Shown here: positions 11,501 through 23,519 of the stretch, piece by piece | How the letters are laid out: each line of letters starts with the position of its first letter | Position numbering within the stretch: the stretch's first letter is position 1 | Assembly: GCF_002994745.2 (NCBI RefSeq) | Contig: NC_037091.1 | Span: 23,007,789-23,071,788, forward strand | Direction: 5' to 3' | Length of the DNA: 64,000 nucleotides | From: Rosa chinensis | Lineage: Eukaryota > Streptophyta > Magnoliopsida > Rosales > Rosaceae | Program-made: the position numbers and the translations under genes | Notes under the pieces: generated by a model | Told to the model about the DNA's origin: nothing | Databases searched by the model: none | Seen by the model: the letters and a program-made list of their open reading frames with translations, nothing else

Positions 11501-14500
11501 ATGTCTTCTTCTCTGAACTTTATCATCAACACTCTGCCTTTTGAACACATGCAATAGTTTGAAATATGTTTATAGCTACTATACAATTGTATAGCTTTCA
11601 GCTATCAAAGTTATAGAAAGTTGATCATGCATAAACAAAGAGTCAAAGACCATAATTCTTTTATCCATTATTGAACATTTTGGCATTCGGCCTTTTCACA
11701 CATGCCAATCATTTCTTGTTCCTTCCCTATTATTTCATATCTCTGTTCAGTAAGTGGTGCATTTCAGTAAAACAGAACAAAGACTACATAATTGAAGTCT
11801 TAATTAAGATGCACAAAGCATGTATGTGAAACCCAAATATGATACCCCAATCTTTGTATTCATGAGTAGTAAAGCGATATAACCAGTAAGAAATAAACAT
11901 TAATATAATAAAAGCTTTCAAATTTGATCTGATGAAGAGAGAAAGTAGGATAAGGATCACTAAAAATTAACAACCTAGGTTCCCACCAATCAATTAACAA
12001 AGAACTTAAAGCAGCAGTTCGGAATTGGTATATTTACAATGTTAAAGGGGCCAGACTATGTGCAGGTGTAGTTCAACACAATGATCGTCTAGGGTATTAT
12101 AGCATTACCTTTGACAATGGGAGGTTGAACAGTTTGCAATTCTAGGCATTGTAGTTTGATCAAAGTGTCAGTCAATGTTCGGGTATAACTTAACACAACA
12201 GAGTGCTTTCAAAGTGTCATTATCTGGACCATATATTTACCTTCAAGTAGCCTTCAACGATTGAGATGGCAGAATTTGAACGGTTCATTTGCAGAAACAC
12301 CAATTACCAAGCTCCCTGCTGCTTATTGTCAAAATACAGATTGTGGAAAAAGCTTCCAAACCCCAATTACTAGTCAAATCCCAGTCAGCATCCATTCCAC
12401 AAAATCTTCAGCCTAAGATAGGAAAACCAATGCTATGGAAATTAGACATCAAAGCTAGTAAGACTAGATTCTTTGAAAACTAGAAGCTATGTAAATTGAA
12501 GCCTTTAAAGTTTAAAGTATACATAGGATTACTTAAGATGCTGATAAAAGTTACATAGTTTAGGTGAAAGACACTTCAATCATTCAAATGGATACCAAAA
12601 TTCCTGTATGGTGTACGACAGTGTTATAGTGCCTCCTGAAAGAATGTTTTCATCAAATCCTATTCATTCATCAAATCCTATTCATTTCTCCCACAGGAGT
12701 GAAATCTTATGACAGTTCAATAAATTACCAACCAACATCAGTAAACATTGGATTGCAGTAAGATGGCAAATGACTAAATAGTGTATTCTTATTGAGCATA
12801 ATAGAGTATTGCTAACCCAATAATATGAATACCTAATGTAAATATATCCTTTTAGTGAGTAGAAACTAGAAAGAGATAAAAATAGTAGGACATAGACATG
12901 AATATAAAAAACAGAAGCTCTAAGATTAGATCTAATTGCGAGAACTTTATTTCTGGTTGAAGATATGACACAAGGAACACCGATTTTAAACAAAACAATA
13001 TCAGATACATCAAACAACAATTACAAGGAAGGAAACTGTTATAAGGTCACAATCATAAAAATCTAAAATAAGAAGAAAAATATCAGACACATCAAATAGC
13101 AATTACAAGCAAAGAAAACTCACCACTCCAACAGACTCATGCAGCTCCAACTTCTGAACCACCATTACCTTCAACTGATTCAACATCTTCAAATCCCTTC
13201 TCCTAGTAAAATACACTTACCAAGCTTCAGACACCATACTATTAACTTGCAAAGTAGTTGAAATCCAACAATATAAATACCTGAATAGGAATTTATAGAA
13301 GAAAAAAAATTCAAAATTAAAGTAGTAAATTGTTGATTAAAAGCTGCACACATAAAACATACAGTCAATCAAACATGCAATATAGCTAATTGAGAAATAT
13401 ATAAACAACAATTCTTTTACACAAATAAACTCATGCTCCCTTTATTTACTTAATAGACTTCATGTAACCAAGAGCAACAAGATTTTCATTCACTAGTCAA
13501 CTTGTTAAAGCTCAAGTCCCTATAAGAAGATCAAAAAAGTCACATATGAGCCTACAAAAGAGTTCTGTCTTGATAAATTACAAATATGGGGTCATCACTG
13601 AGCTACTCTCTTTGTGTATAAAGCAACAAATTTCAATTGATGATTGATATTTGATTGTGGAATAGAATCAGAACCAAAAACCCTAGTTGCTCTCTAGATC
13701 AGAAATCATGGATTAATACACTACAACTAGTAACTCCAAGACCAGTTGAGTACCTACAAGCATTGATGAAAGCACAACAATACAAATTTAATTAATTAAT
13801 GGTCAAGACATAAAAAATGCATGAGAATGAATATTTTTGACACACATCATACATCTACCAAACATCAAAGATGCATTCAAAATGAATATCATTGTAACAA
13901 GAGTAGGACTCCCCGAAAATTGTCAAGGAAATAACTAGCGTTTTGGTTAAAAAAGGACAATAAAGAGGTTTCTAGAGCTAGAGAGAAGAACAAAAAAAAA
14001 AAAAAAGGATGACCATCCAAGAATGACTTCCTTAGGATTCACCTTTTGCTGAGATATCAGCATATTCTTATGGTAATCAATGTCTAAAGCAACCTACAAT
14101 ATAGGCAAAACAAAAAAAAATGTCTAAACACATTCTGGAGAGTCTCAATATGAAGAATTAACAACAATTATACAGATGAATGCCAACGGTGTAGCAAACT
14201 GATTACATCTACTGTATCCTAAATCATAACAATGGTGTTACATACTATTCAAAATTTATTTATCTTACAACCAACTATTACTTTCTCGAGAGGGAAATAA
14301 CAATATTGCTAGGATAACCAATCCTAACTTTTTCACCTTCACTCTTCAATTTAACTCATTCCTCTCTCCATATACATTTTCAACAGAAACTTCACCACAT
14401 TTAGAATTATCCACAACTAGATAACTAGATATTGATATCAATAAAGAACTGAGATTTGGAGACAAATTGCATCTTCTCAGCAACTAAAACTGAAAACCGA

Positions 14501-14622
14501 AACAAACAAAATCAAATTGAAATCAATCTAAGATAAATCCAAATTCAAAAACCTAACCTAACATCCAATTCCATCTAATCACTAAACAAATTCAAACAAA
14601 CACATAAGGCCAATGGGAGGAC
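11501..14622. other. Internal region of CACTA 2, mostly unrecognised
   Basis: AT-rich sequence without a long ORF. On the minus strand, about 13135-13200 reads KGFEDVESVEGNGGSEVGAA followed by a stop and could be the last exon of a captured host gene that I do not recognise. Otherwise I see only simple A-runs (for example about 13990-14006) and no transposase. Confidence 0.4.
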
Positions 14623-14702
14623 CTGCAAGGAGTTCTCGCTATGAGGAACAGTGTACGAGTTTCTGATGTCAACTGTGCCATTGGGAAGAACGAAGCCGAA
14701 CA
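14623..14702 (-). pseudogene. Captured eIF3f exon inside CACTA 2
   Basis: The minus-strand exon reads FGFV then LPNGTVDIRNSYTVPHSEN, ending SLQ at a donor-like CAG|GTCC; upstream is an acceptor-like TTTAAG. This matches the MPN-domain start of eukaryotic initiation factor 3 subunit f, whose plant proteins carry a G-VLPDGTVDIRNSY-VPHNE segment. Family knowledge: eIF3f is a non-catalytic MPN subunit of the eIF3 complex in translation initiation. Only about 27 codons are seen; neighbouring exons were not found, so this is a captured fragment and not a gene. Intact splice borders indicate capture of genomic DNA. Confidence 0.72.
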
Positions 14703-15515
14703 CTTAAATCTATTTTGATAACCCCGCATCCCCAATTCGAACATAACCCAGCAAAAACAAATCAAATTTCAAAGGAAATTTCATATAAAAGCCCTAAATC
14801 CCCAATCCAACAAAACCCCTAAATAGATGAACACTGGATCTAAGGGCTTACCAGCATAGATAAAGAGCTAGCCATGAAATGAGTGATAAGGTTTGGACAA
14901 TTTCGCTATATGAAACAAAGTCTCAAATGCGGAATGAGGTTTTCTGTCTTTCTCAAAGAGAGATGGGGTATGGATTGGAGGGGGTTAGGTTGTTCTAGGT
15001 TTTCAGTTTGGAATGGCAAGAAATTTGGATTCAGCTGGATTTTTGATTATGGGTGAGGACTTTTGATTTGCATGGCAAGAAATTTGGATTCAGTTTGAGA
15101 GAGCTGTTGTGTGAAGTTTTGGGTTTGAAAAATTTGTCGAGGTTTTGAGTTTGATAAATTTGTCGAGGAGAGAGAATCATTAAAAGCTTGTCTTAAATCC
15201 CTTCACGTTGTGCCAAAAAAAAAAAAACAGCTACAACAAAATTCAAAGTCAATTTATCTCTTTTGAAGAGACGACATATAAATGTTGTCTGACCACAAAC
15301 TTAAAAAAATAACTTACGACACGAACCAAAATCAATTTATCTCCTTTGAGTAGATGACAGATAACTGTTGTCTGAAAATAAACATAATTCTCAAAACTTA
15401 CTTACCATGGTATATTGCTATAGTCAGACAACAGTTTTTGGACTGTCTGTCGTTAAAATATATCAGACGACATAAAACAGCATGTCTGTCGTCTGATGGG
15501 GTTATTGGCATAGTG

Positions 15516-15966
15516 TTATATGTTTTATTAATCTGCCATGTTCTTTTTTTTAATGCAGAAACATAATGCTTACAGCTGCTGCAACTGTCCTTGTCATCCA
15601 TGTTGGGTGTGGATTCAGGCCTAAGATTCCATGTAGGAGATGAATCTAGAGCTAATTATGCACAAGATAATGAACTTGTCCATCAGAATCCTTAAGCATT
15701 TGTTGCACAAGATGGAAATTGGATTGCTCGTATTGCAGCATTACTTGTGGGTGAGGATTGAACACAATCTTGTATAGCTTATGAAATTGGAAGGCATAGT
15801 TCAATGAAATGTTTAAATGCTTGTAGAGTTGTATATGGTGAATCAATTGGAGTTTGTTTGATGTATCAAAGTTACTTTTAGCATTAGTATAAAATTATTG
15901 TTCATTGGTAATAATCTCTAGCATTGATTTTGTACAATTTCACCAAGCATTGATCTCATACAAGAG
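15516..15966. other. Right arm of CACTA 1, next to the CACTA 2 insertion
   Basis: It starts with the TTA duplication of CACTA 2 and runs to the MULE-type MITE. It contains TTTTTTTTAATGCAG at about 15544-15558, which looks like a splice acceptor, followed by a short open stretch with no recognisable motif. It may be one more captured exon, but this is unproven. Confidence 0.3.
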
Positions 15967-15975
15967 AATACAAAA

Positions 15976-16672
15976 GGGTGGTTCTAGTTGGACCTCCAAA
16001 TTTGATATTTGGAACTCCAATTTTTTTTCAGTTATTAATTGACTTTGTCAGCTTATATGAAAAGACAAATAAGGACAAAAAGAGAGAAATGAAAAATTAA
16101 GTAAGTAAATAAATAAATACTCTTCTTACCTCCTCCAATCAAATATAACATTTAATTAATTTTTTTTTCCTGATATTTTCTTATATTGCCTATGTAGTTT
16201 TATAATTTACTTAAAATAATTAAGTAAAAAATAATAATTTCTAAACATGGCCTATCATTTATTACAAAGGTAAATTCAAAACAATTTGATTTGAAATTTT
16301 CTTAAACTAAATTAATTGATATAGTTAATACTCGATCTTCCAACCTAAAACCCTTGAAATCCTTCTTTTAGCAAATTCAAAGGGGTTCCAACAACATATC
16401 AAGATCGAGAACAAACCATCTAATTAATTTTGGTGGAGGAGAGACTTACTCATAAGAGAGCAATGTCATGTGATTTTGATTCATTTTTCTTCTCGTGGTT
16501 GAAGAGAGAGATAAAAAATAGAATAACAGATTATTGTATCTCATGTTCAAGGGCGTTTTGGTAAAAATAAAAAGGTCTACTTAGCTTTTCAAGTATTCTA
16601 AAAAGTAAATTAGAGGTGCACTAAGTCCGGGAGGTCCAAATAGCAAATTTGGAGGTCTAACTAGAATCATCC
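15976..16672. mobile_element. MULE-type MITE (697 bp) with 9-bp target duplication
   Basis: The left end reads GGGTGGTTCTAGTTGGACCT; the right end in reverse complement reads GGATGATTCTAGTTAGACCT, and the similarity continues through CCAAATTTG-TATTTGGA. The flanks carry AATACAAAA at 15967-15975 and at 16673-16681, a perfect 9-bp duplication typical of Mutator-like elements. The interior is AT-rich and non-coding. It is inserted in the right arm of CACTA 1. Confidence 0.88.
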
Positions 16673-16681
16673 AATACAAAA

Positions 16682-17365
16682 CAATGTGTTGTATAAAAGA
16701 GTTCAAAATTCAGGCTTCTCCTACAACAGTTACTGGATGTTCGGCAATTTGATTACAATATTCACACCATAGTTAACCAAATATAGGTGTTGTGTGAACT
16801 AACAACCAACAACAGAAAAAAAAAAAAAAAAAAAAAAAAAAACAAAAAAACAAAAAACAAACAAAATTCTGTTGTGTGAGATTTTTAACACACAACAGAA
16901 TTAAAATTATCCATGTTTTCTGAATGAATCAACAGACAAGAGATATCATTTCATTGTAGTTGTGTGTCACTTATCTCAAACAACAAAGAAAGAATTATAT
17001 ATGTTGTGTGTTATGAATCTCAAACAACAAATAAACAATATAGCTGTTGTGTCTTATTCATCTCAGACAACAAAGAAGTTATAATTGTTGTGTGTTATGA
17101 ATCTTAGACAACAGCTAAATTTCATTTTTTGTTGTTTGAATGGCCATGTCAATACCGAGGCATCCCCGCACATGCCATGCCAGGCACATGGCTGCGCTGA
17201 ATTCGTACAACAGAAATAATTATCTGTTGAGAAAATGAATATTGCACAACGGTGAAATCACCGTTGTGTGATTTTTCAATCACACAACACTCGTTTAGAC
17301 CACAGTGAGGTTGGTCATCACACAACACAAAATCACTGTCGTCTGATTAACTTATTGTAGTAGTG
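16682..17365. repeat. Right subterminal repeat region of CACTA 1
   Basis: Many short copies of CACACAAC / GTTGTGTG and CAACAGA / TCTGTTG in both orientations occur here, plus a long A-run at about 16816-16842. They mirror the motif spacing just inside the left end (1255-1340). Such repeats are the usual transposase-binding arrays of CACTA elements. Confidence 0.75.
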
Positions 17366-17511
17366 TGTGGGCTTGGTCTCGATATGCACCTTCAGTATGC
17401 CTTGTCTGGCCTAGCGAGGCAGCGAGCATTTACTTGATTAAATAGACGCAATCTCTTAGTGGCAGGATGAATTGGAGTGTCATCGGATTTGATTCCGTGC
17501 ACTAAAATAAT

Positions 17512-17800
17512 ATGAAAGTAGTCTTTGTAATGATGCTTCTTCGTGATAGAGTAATATTTCGGTTGTGTCACCGCTTTGTTAAAGCAAATAGAGTAGCTAG
17601 TTGTGCATGCTTTACTAATTGGTGCTTGTTAGAATACATAGACTTAGTGGAGACTCCTGATATTATTTTAGGATATTCTCTTTATGCTTATTGTAATCAA
17701 GGGGTTTAGGCTAGACATCCCTCCCCCCTGTATTCTGCAATTTCATTAATTAATGCTTAAGGGCAGCTGCACCAGTCCCCTTTCAAAAAAATAAAAATCT
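17512..17800 (+). pseudogene. LINE 3' fragment: RNase H tail and 3' UTR
   Basis: The ORF at 17512-17709 contains RLCHRFVKANRVASCACF and ends in EYIDLVETPDIIL, which matches the C-terminal end of the RNase H domain of plant LINEs (pattern R-ANRVAHRLA, then a Trp- and Pro-containing tail). The following bases to about 17800 look like a short 3' UTR ending in an A-rich tail (TTTCAAAAAAATAAAAA). It begins soon after the right end of CACTA 1, so it is probably the downstream half of a LINE into which CACTA 1 jumped. Upstream domains are not visible next to it. Confidence 0.6.
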
Positions 17801-17811
17801 ATATATTTATA

Positions 17812-18225
17812 ATGTAGGGAGTCCTTCTAATTAGGACTACTTTAATGAGGGCTAGTTAAGAACTTTCTAATCAATAGTTTGGGAGACCCATTTTTCGATT
17901 ACATTACAGCAAATCTTAGATGTTTATGTATATATGAGGTGTTTACTTCTGAAAATTTTATTCCAAATTGCTAATCGTTGAGGTACTGAACTAGATTAAA
18001 TCAATAGACGAACCATATATGTCAAACATGAACTATTCATGTTCATAATTGATAAATCAAGATTATGAATACCTTAATGATTTTCAATTTGGTTGAAAAA
18101 TTGAATTTATGTTCTACACATGAATATCTAAACATCTAACGGTTGTAGAAATGTGATCAAATAGTGGGTTTCACAAAAAAGTCATCAATTAGTCTTCATT
18201 AGAAGCTTTCCCTTATAATGTAGGC
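17812..18225. mobile_element. Palindromic MITE, copy A of a family seen five times here
   Basis: The ends are imperfect inverted repeats (TATAATG-AGGGA-CTTCTAAT on the left, its complement near 18190-18225). Inside is the family's inverted core: an AAATTG-TAATCGTTGAGGTA block facing a TACCTTAATGATTTTCAATT block. The same core is found at 33430-33720 and in three copies at 62036-63354. It is non-coding. Confidence 0.65.
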
Positions 18226-18387
18226 TTCTAAAATTGTGTGTGTATATATATATATATATAATAGAATTATGATATTCAGTATGGATGAGTAATTAAGTAG
18301 TAGGTTGCTAATTAAACTAATGTTTTTATCTATATGACTATATGTAATTATAAATGTACTATAAATTCACTAAATTGATAATATGAA

Positions 18388-18392
18388 TGTAT
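18388..18392. repeat. Target-site duplication (TGTAT), left of Copia 1
   Basis: TGTAT precedes the left LTR and recurs at 29309-29313 directly after the right LTR, the 5-bp duplication expected from a retroviral-type integrase. Confidence 0.85.
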
Positions 18393-18625
18393 TGTTTTAG
18401 AGAAATGGGAATTGAGAGAAAATTATTGTGTATTCTCATTGATAATATGAGCCTCTTTATATAGAAGATTACAATGCATAGAATCTGAATCGTACAAGGA
18501 AATGTAATCATATATTGAATGAATATCTCTAAGATTCTCCGAGATTATCTCTTGTTAATAACCCTATTACCACTAGGTTAAGTAACTGGAGTTTGGGGCA
18601 GACACAATTTGGATTTACTTAAACA
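18393..18625 (-). repeat. Copia 1 3' LTR (left copy)
   Basis: A 233-bp sequence starting TGTTTTAGAG and ending TTACTTAAACA (TG...CA). It pairs with 29077-29308 with roughly two dozen differences, about 10 percent by eye. On the minus strand the purine run AAGGGGGAG just inside it (18626-18634) is the polypurine tract, which sets the element's orientation to minus. Confidence 0.9.
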
Positions 18626-18639
18626 CTCCCCCTTGTGTC

Positions 18640-21600
18640 GCCCAAAAGTGGTGCTTCTCTCGTTGCCTCGTTAAAAACCTTACCGAGTAACAGAAACCCT
18701 GTGGGACAAAAATAACCTCGATCAAAGGGGAAAAAGAGCATAACACACCCTTCATGTTTCGAGACCATACATGTAGACATCTCCCCCTGATGACTATAGT
18801 CATGGGAGTTCGGATAACTTCCGCAAACGGTGCTACCAACATATTTCTCGAAAGTGGAATTTAGGCAATGACTTAGTGAGCAAGCCTGCCACATTGTCCT
18901 CAAATTGAACCTAGTTCACTTTGATCTTGAGGAGAGTTTGTTGTTGTTGATTATCCTTGGTGTTGTCGCTTTTGATGTAGCCTTGCTTCATTTGTTCAAA
19001 ACAAGCAGCATTATCCTAAATGCTCATAGGCTCATCCGTGGTAGACTTCAAACCACAATTTTTCGAACATGCATAATTATGGATCCAATCCATATACATT
19101 CTCGAGCCACTTCGTGAAGATCAATGATCTCTGCATTGTTCATAGATATAGCGACTAGGGTTTGTTCTGTAGACCTCCAAGATATCACGGTCTTTACCCA
19201 TGGTGAACATCTAACCAGTTTGGGAATGACCTTTTTGTGGGTCAGAAAGATACCGAATATCAGCAAACCTTCCAAAACACATGTCGTTCTAGGATAGGGA
19301 TAGAGGACTCATGCCAGTGTTAGCGGCGTTCCTGGTGTGTGATGGGTCCGAATCCATTATCTCTCTGTAGGGATAAAGCATGCCCCTATCAGTTGTACAT
19401 CTCTAGTATCGAAATATATCTTTTTTCCACCAATCCAATCGTGTCATGTTGGCGCGCAGCTATACCTAGCTAACAAGTTCACAATATATGAGATGTCCGG
19501 TCTTGTGCATTGAGCTAAGTACAATAATGCGCCTATTGTACTCAAGTAAGGCACTTCTGCCTGTAGCATGTCTTCGTCATCATCCTTCAGACAAAGAGGA
19601 TCCTTTTCAGGATCAAGACTATGGACCATCATGGGGTGCTTGAAGTTTTGACCTTGTCAAAATGCCTAAGCATCTATCAACACGATGCTCAAGTTCCAAA
19701 CTGAGACATAATCATGTTCTCCCAAAATCGTTCATCTTAGAATCGGATTTCAAGTGTTCAGTGGTTTCCCTTAACTCTTTTAAGGGCTTCCAATGAAGAT
19801 CATGTCCAACATGAACCACGATAGAATCCGAAACTTGTTATGAAAAAGCGCGGGCATATCCCTTCCCAATCAAGTAGCCACTTTAGTGAGTGTTTCAATC
19901 TTATTGCAAATGCTCTCCGCGGTCTAGAGCCACTTGACTTGGTTAAATAAAGTCCACCATGAACCTTCATGTATATTCCATATATAGGTCCCCATAGAGA
20001 TACGTAGTGACCACATTCATAACCTGCATGATCAGTTATTTGGAAACTACCAAACTGACCGGGTAGTAGAGTGCAATGACATCCATTACGAGAAAATATA
20101 TCTCATCATAGTCGATTCCAAGGCATTTTGTGAGAAGTCTTGCACCATAAGGCGAGATTGCCATCTCTTTTTCTCATCACTCTTTCTAACAAAGACCCAT
20201 TAGTCAATAGGTTTTATGTTAGGAGGTATTGGCATCACTAGCTCAAAAACCTTCCTCTTTGTTAGAGAATACAACTTAACCTGGATCACATCTTTCCATT
20301 TAGGCCAAATTTCTCTACGTTGGCATTCATTTATCAACGGACCATGGTTCGATATCATCAGACTCAACAAACTCATGCGCAACTACATCATCAATTATGA
20401 TGGAGTTTCTATCCCACATCTCATGTACACTAGCGTAATTTTCATAGAGCTCTATATTCTCAAGAATAGGTTCTGACGTTGAGGCGTCCCCCAACAATAA
20501 CCATAATCCAGAAGATTCTCATGAGACTGATTTTGAGTCTTGATGATCAAATGATTGGAATGTGTCAAAGTATCCTTCGAACCCACGGGCCTCCCACGCA
20601 TCCTAGCTGAGGCAATGGCCTATAACGCATGAGTGTCACTCTCTTTGGTGTTGGCACCATGCCTACCTCCTTGTAGGGTAGCTCTACGTCCTCTCGTAGG
20701 GACGTCCTTCCTTGCAGGCATGTTTGCAGCATATTTGTGTGATCTCATCACTTTAACCGGGATCGAGTTGAGACATAGTGGGGACAGGCCACGACAATTC
20801 CTGTCGTTCCTGATGAACGTCCGTGATCTAATCTCCCCCTAATGACGGGAAGACTGTCTCATTAAAGTGACAACCCCCAAATCTAGTGGTAAGGAGATCG
20901 CCTTGCAAGGGCATTAAGTGGCGGACGATTGTTGGAGTCTCAAATCCAACGTAGTTGCCCATTCGTCTGTAAGGACCCATCATAGAGCGCTGTGGTGGCG
21001 CAATTGGCATATAAATGGCACACTCGAATATGCGTAAGTATGATACTTGTACCCAGTCACTAGCTATAACACAAAGGTAGATTGAGTGGCGGTGGGTCGT
21101 AGACGAATTAGCATAGCTTCATGCGATATTGCATCACCCCAAGCGGATATAAGGAGATTGGTGCGCATTACCAATGTCCTGACTACCGTCGTAGTCATTT
21201 CCACGAGACCATTTGGGTGTGTACATGAGAATATGATGTCCAACATCAGTCGCATTGCAATAACCATCGAAAGTCTTCGATGTAAACTCTCTAGCATAGT
21301 CAAATCCAATTGACTGAAAAAGATGATTCGGGGAGTAAGCCCGTTGTCATATGATATGTGCTAGGAGTGTAGCATAAGAAGCATTACAAGTGGACGATGG
21401 TACAACACGTGACCAGCGTGTTTCCGTGTCAACAAACATCATGAGATATTTAAACATCCGCAGTCCATAAAATCCCCATGGATTCTATGTAAGAAAAGAA
21501 TGAGTATTTTCATATCCTTTGCATAGGACGGTCTCAGTCCTAATTTCCCTAAGGAACAGGCTTTGTAAAACAAGCGAGAGGCTTTAAAAGCAACCAATGA

Positions 21601-22279
21601 GGATTTTGGTTGGGTCTAAGCGTCTGAAAAGCTATTTGAAGCAAAGTTGGTGACTGCAGCATCACCTAGGGCGTCAGCGCCATGATGGACGCCATCCATG
21701 GCATCATGGATAAGGACTCTGCTAGCCCTAGGCTGGTAGTGGACGGCGGCGGTGCCAGAGGCAGCGGCGGTGGTCACACTTAGTCCAAGAATCAACTTTT
21801 GATTTATGCTTTGTTTCGCTTGAGAGAATGGATGTCCGTGTGAAGTCTTTAGTAGACGGATCATCATATCAAGACCAGGAAGACCTATCCTGTCGTGACA
21901 AAGCCAATATGTGTCTAAATCCAAGAGATCTTCTCTCATGACTTTATTGAATTTAATAGCTCGAATAGTGACATAGAGTCCACTAGAAAGACACATAAAC
22001 TTCTCTGAGATGCGCCTTTGTTCGCAATCATTAGAGGTATTGCAAAGGAACTTATTTCCATTCTCTACATGTGTTTTCGCATGGAATCCGTTGGCTATTC
22101 ATAGGTGCGATTTGCCCTAGAAGCATAGAGAGTCTCTATGACAATAATCAAGGTACCATTTGGCAAGGGGAACTTGGGCTATTCCATGTTCTTGAATTAA
22201 TATTGATGACCCATCAATCATAGTCACAAAAGTAATATGCTCAGAATCAAAATGGAGTCATAATGAAATGAACTTGAAA
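18640..22279 (-). pseudogene. Copia 1 pol remnants (integrase tail, reverse transcriptase, RNase H)
   Basis: Reading on minus from high to low coordinates: integrase-downstream sequence at about 21100-20830 (RIFECAIYMPIAPPQRSMMG then GPYRRMGNYVGFETPTIVRH) is a hallmark of plant Copia pol. The N-terminal RT region follows at about 20382-20100 (LTKRKVFELVMPIPPNIKPI, then WVFVRK and SPYGARL in broken frames). The C-terminal RT to RNase H linker lies at 19632-19444 (YLSTIGALLYLAQCTRPDIS, then NLLARYS). The central YVDD-type catalytic segment was not found and is probably deleted. Frames change repeatedly, so this is a dead copy. Confidence 0.85.
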
Positions 22280-23390
22280 CACTACTAGAATTTTGTTCAT
22301 AGACATCGGTTCTGGACCGATGTTAAACTAATTTTCGACCGATGTCTTAGTGGGTGTAGAGAAAAGTATAGACATCAGTATAAGCGCGTTTTCAACTGAT
22401 GTCCCAGACAACAACCAACATTGATTCTAAAAAACAAATCGATGTATAATCGTTATAATCATCATATTTTTGTATGTTAGGTATGTCTAATTCTTCATAT
22501 TTTCACATTTTATGCTTAAAAAAGTATATGTCGAACAATACCTACTTGAACATTTGCATCGATTTCTATTCCAGAAGCGATGTCCAGTACACTTGTAGAC
22601 ATCAGTTCCCATGAGTATTGTTTGTTCGTAAAACCGATGTTCACCTTTTGACCACACATCGGTTTGCTCCATGGTAGGTGATTTGTATGTTCATAATAGA
22701 TTACGGTTTGGTGATTAGAAATCGATGTGCAGTAATTTTGATTACATCGGTTTTGAGTTACAATTCGATATATTGATAATCATAGGATATCGATTTCATT
22801 TTTGATACTGATTTCTAATCTCTCAACTGACTTCGTTTTGCTTGGTATTACTGTTTTATTATGCTTTAATATACTTCACTTCATTTTGACAAGCATGATG
22901 TGAAAAGTTTGCATTTAGCTATTGCTGGGAAAAAAATTGCATTTCTCATCATTGAGGCTTTCCATTAATTTTTTTTTCAAATTCATGATTCAACATAATT
23001 CAGAAAATAAACCCCTAAACTTACAAAAGCTAGCTTGGAAACATATAAGCAACAATGTACAAAAGTTCCACACCAAGATTTGCTTCAAAGCCAAAACTAG
23101 CTAGCCTTACTCAAAAAACATCTTGGCAGTCACAATCCTACATCAAACTCTGTATATAATCAGCCACTTCAATGCACACCTCGTCAATTTGATTTTGGCT
23201 ATATGATTTCCGCGTCTTTACCGCCCACTAGAAATATATAAACAACACACAAGGCACAGTGATTGGGTAAACAAGCTAATGAAGATAATTAGTGTGGAAA
23301 CCCTATGGACTATCTATAGAGGCCAACACTAGCAATATAAAGACTTGGAAGTAACTGGAACGTAAAACAGAAACAGAAACAAAATAATAC

Positions 23391-23476
23391 CTTTTTCAAA
23401 TGCTTCTATAACATCAGAGACAGATTGGAGATTCTCCAAGGGTTCCCATGTATTGGCTATCTCTGGCCAGCCACGC
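23391..23476 (-). pseudogene. Captured LHP1-type chromodomain exon inside CACTA 3
   Basis: The 86-bp minus-strand exon has an acceptor (CTTATGTAG) and a donor (GTATTATT) and reads [18 protein letters not shown] followed by [10 protein letters not shown] with no stop. The [14 protein letters not shown] pattern is the second half of the chromodomain of LIKE HETEROCHROMATIN PROTEIN 1 (TERMINAL FLOWER 2), which reads H3K27me3 for Polycomb silencing. The aromatic Trp residues of this half are intact. The first half of the chromodomain and the chromoshadow domain were not found nearby, so no working protein is expected. A fusion transcript of the CACTA element could still use the intact splice sites. 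Confidence 0.8.
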
Positions 23477-23519
23477 CTACATAAGCACAACACCAACAGG
23501 TTGATTCTTCGGATATTAC

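Larger units (their letters stand above)
6249..15515. mobile_element. CACTA DNA transposon 2, nested in CACTA 1
   Basis: The left end reads CACCATGCCAATAAACTCAT; the right end in reverse complement reads CACTATGCCAATAACCCCAT. Both are followed by a CAGACGACAGAC-like subterminal motif, repeated in both orientations at 6275-6560 and 15260-15500. The flanking triplets are TTA at 6246-6248 and TTA at 15516-15518, a perfect 3-bp duplication of the kind CACTA elements make. The 9.27 kb include a 4.27-kb LINE insertion, leaving about 5 kb of its own sequence. No transposase is recognisable. It carries an eIF3f-like exon on the minus strand (14623-14702). Confidence 0.88.
1241..17365. mobile_element. 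CACTA (En/Spm-like) DNA transposon 1, outer layer of the nest
   Basis: The left end reads CACTACTACAAAAAGTTAAT and the right end, in reverse complement, CACTACTACAATAAGTTAAT, so the inverted termini agree at all but one of the first 20 bases. The flanking triplets are CGT (1238-1240) and TGT (17366-17368), an almost matching 3-bp target duplication. Copies of a TTGTGTG/CACACAA subterminal motif cluster inside both ends (1255-1340 and 16730-17345). No transposase is recognisable. The span includes CACTA element 2, the LINE within it, a MULE-type MITE and probably a piece of a Gypsy LTR. The remaining left arm carries captured gene fragments (VPS35, alpha/beta-hydrolase). It is a non-autonomous, gene-carrying element. 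Confidence 0.85.

Noticed and set aside
1255..17345. Regularly recurring short motifs (CACACAAC, CAGACGAC) that resemble a CRISPR-like array
   Set aside because: Spacing is irregular, the motifs occur in both orientations and cluster at transposon ends; they are CACTA subterminal repeats in a plant genome.
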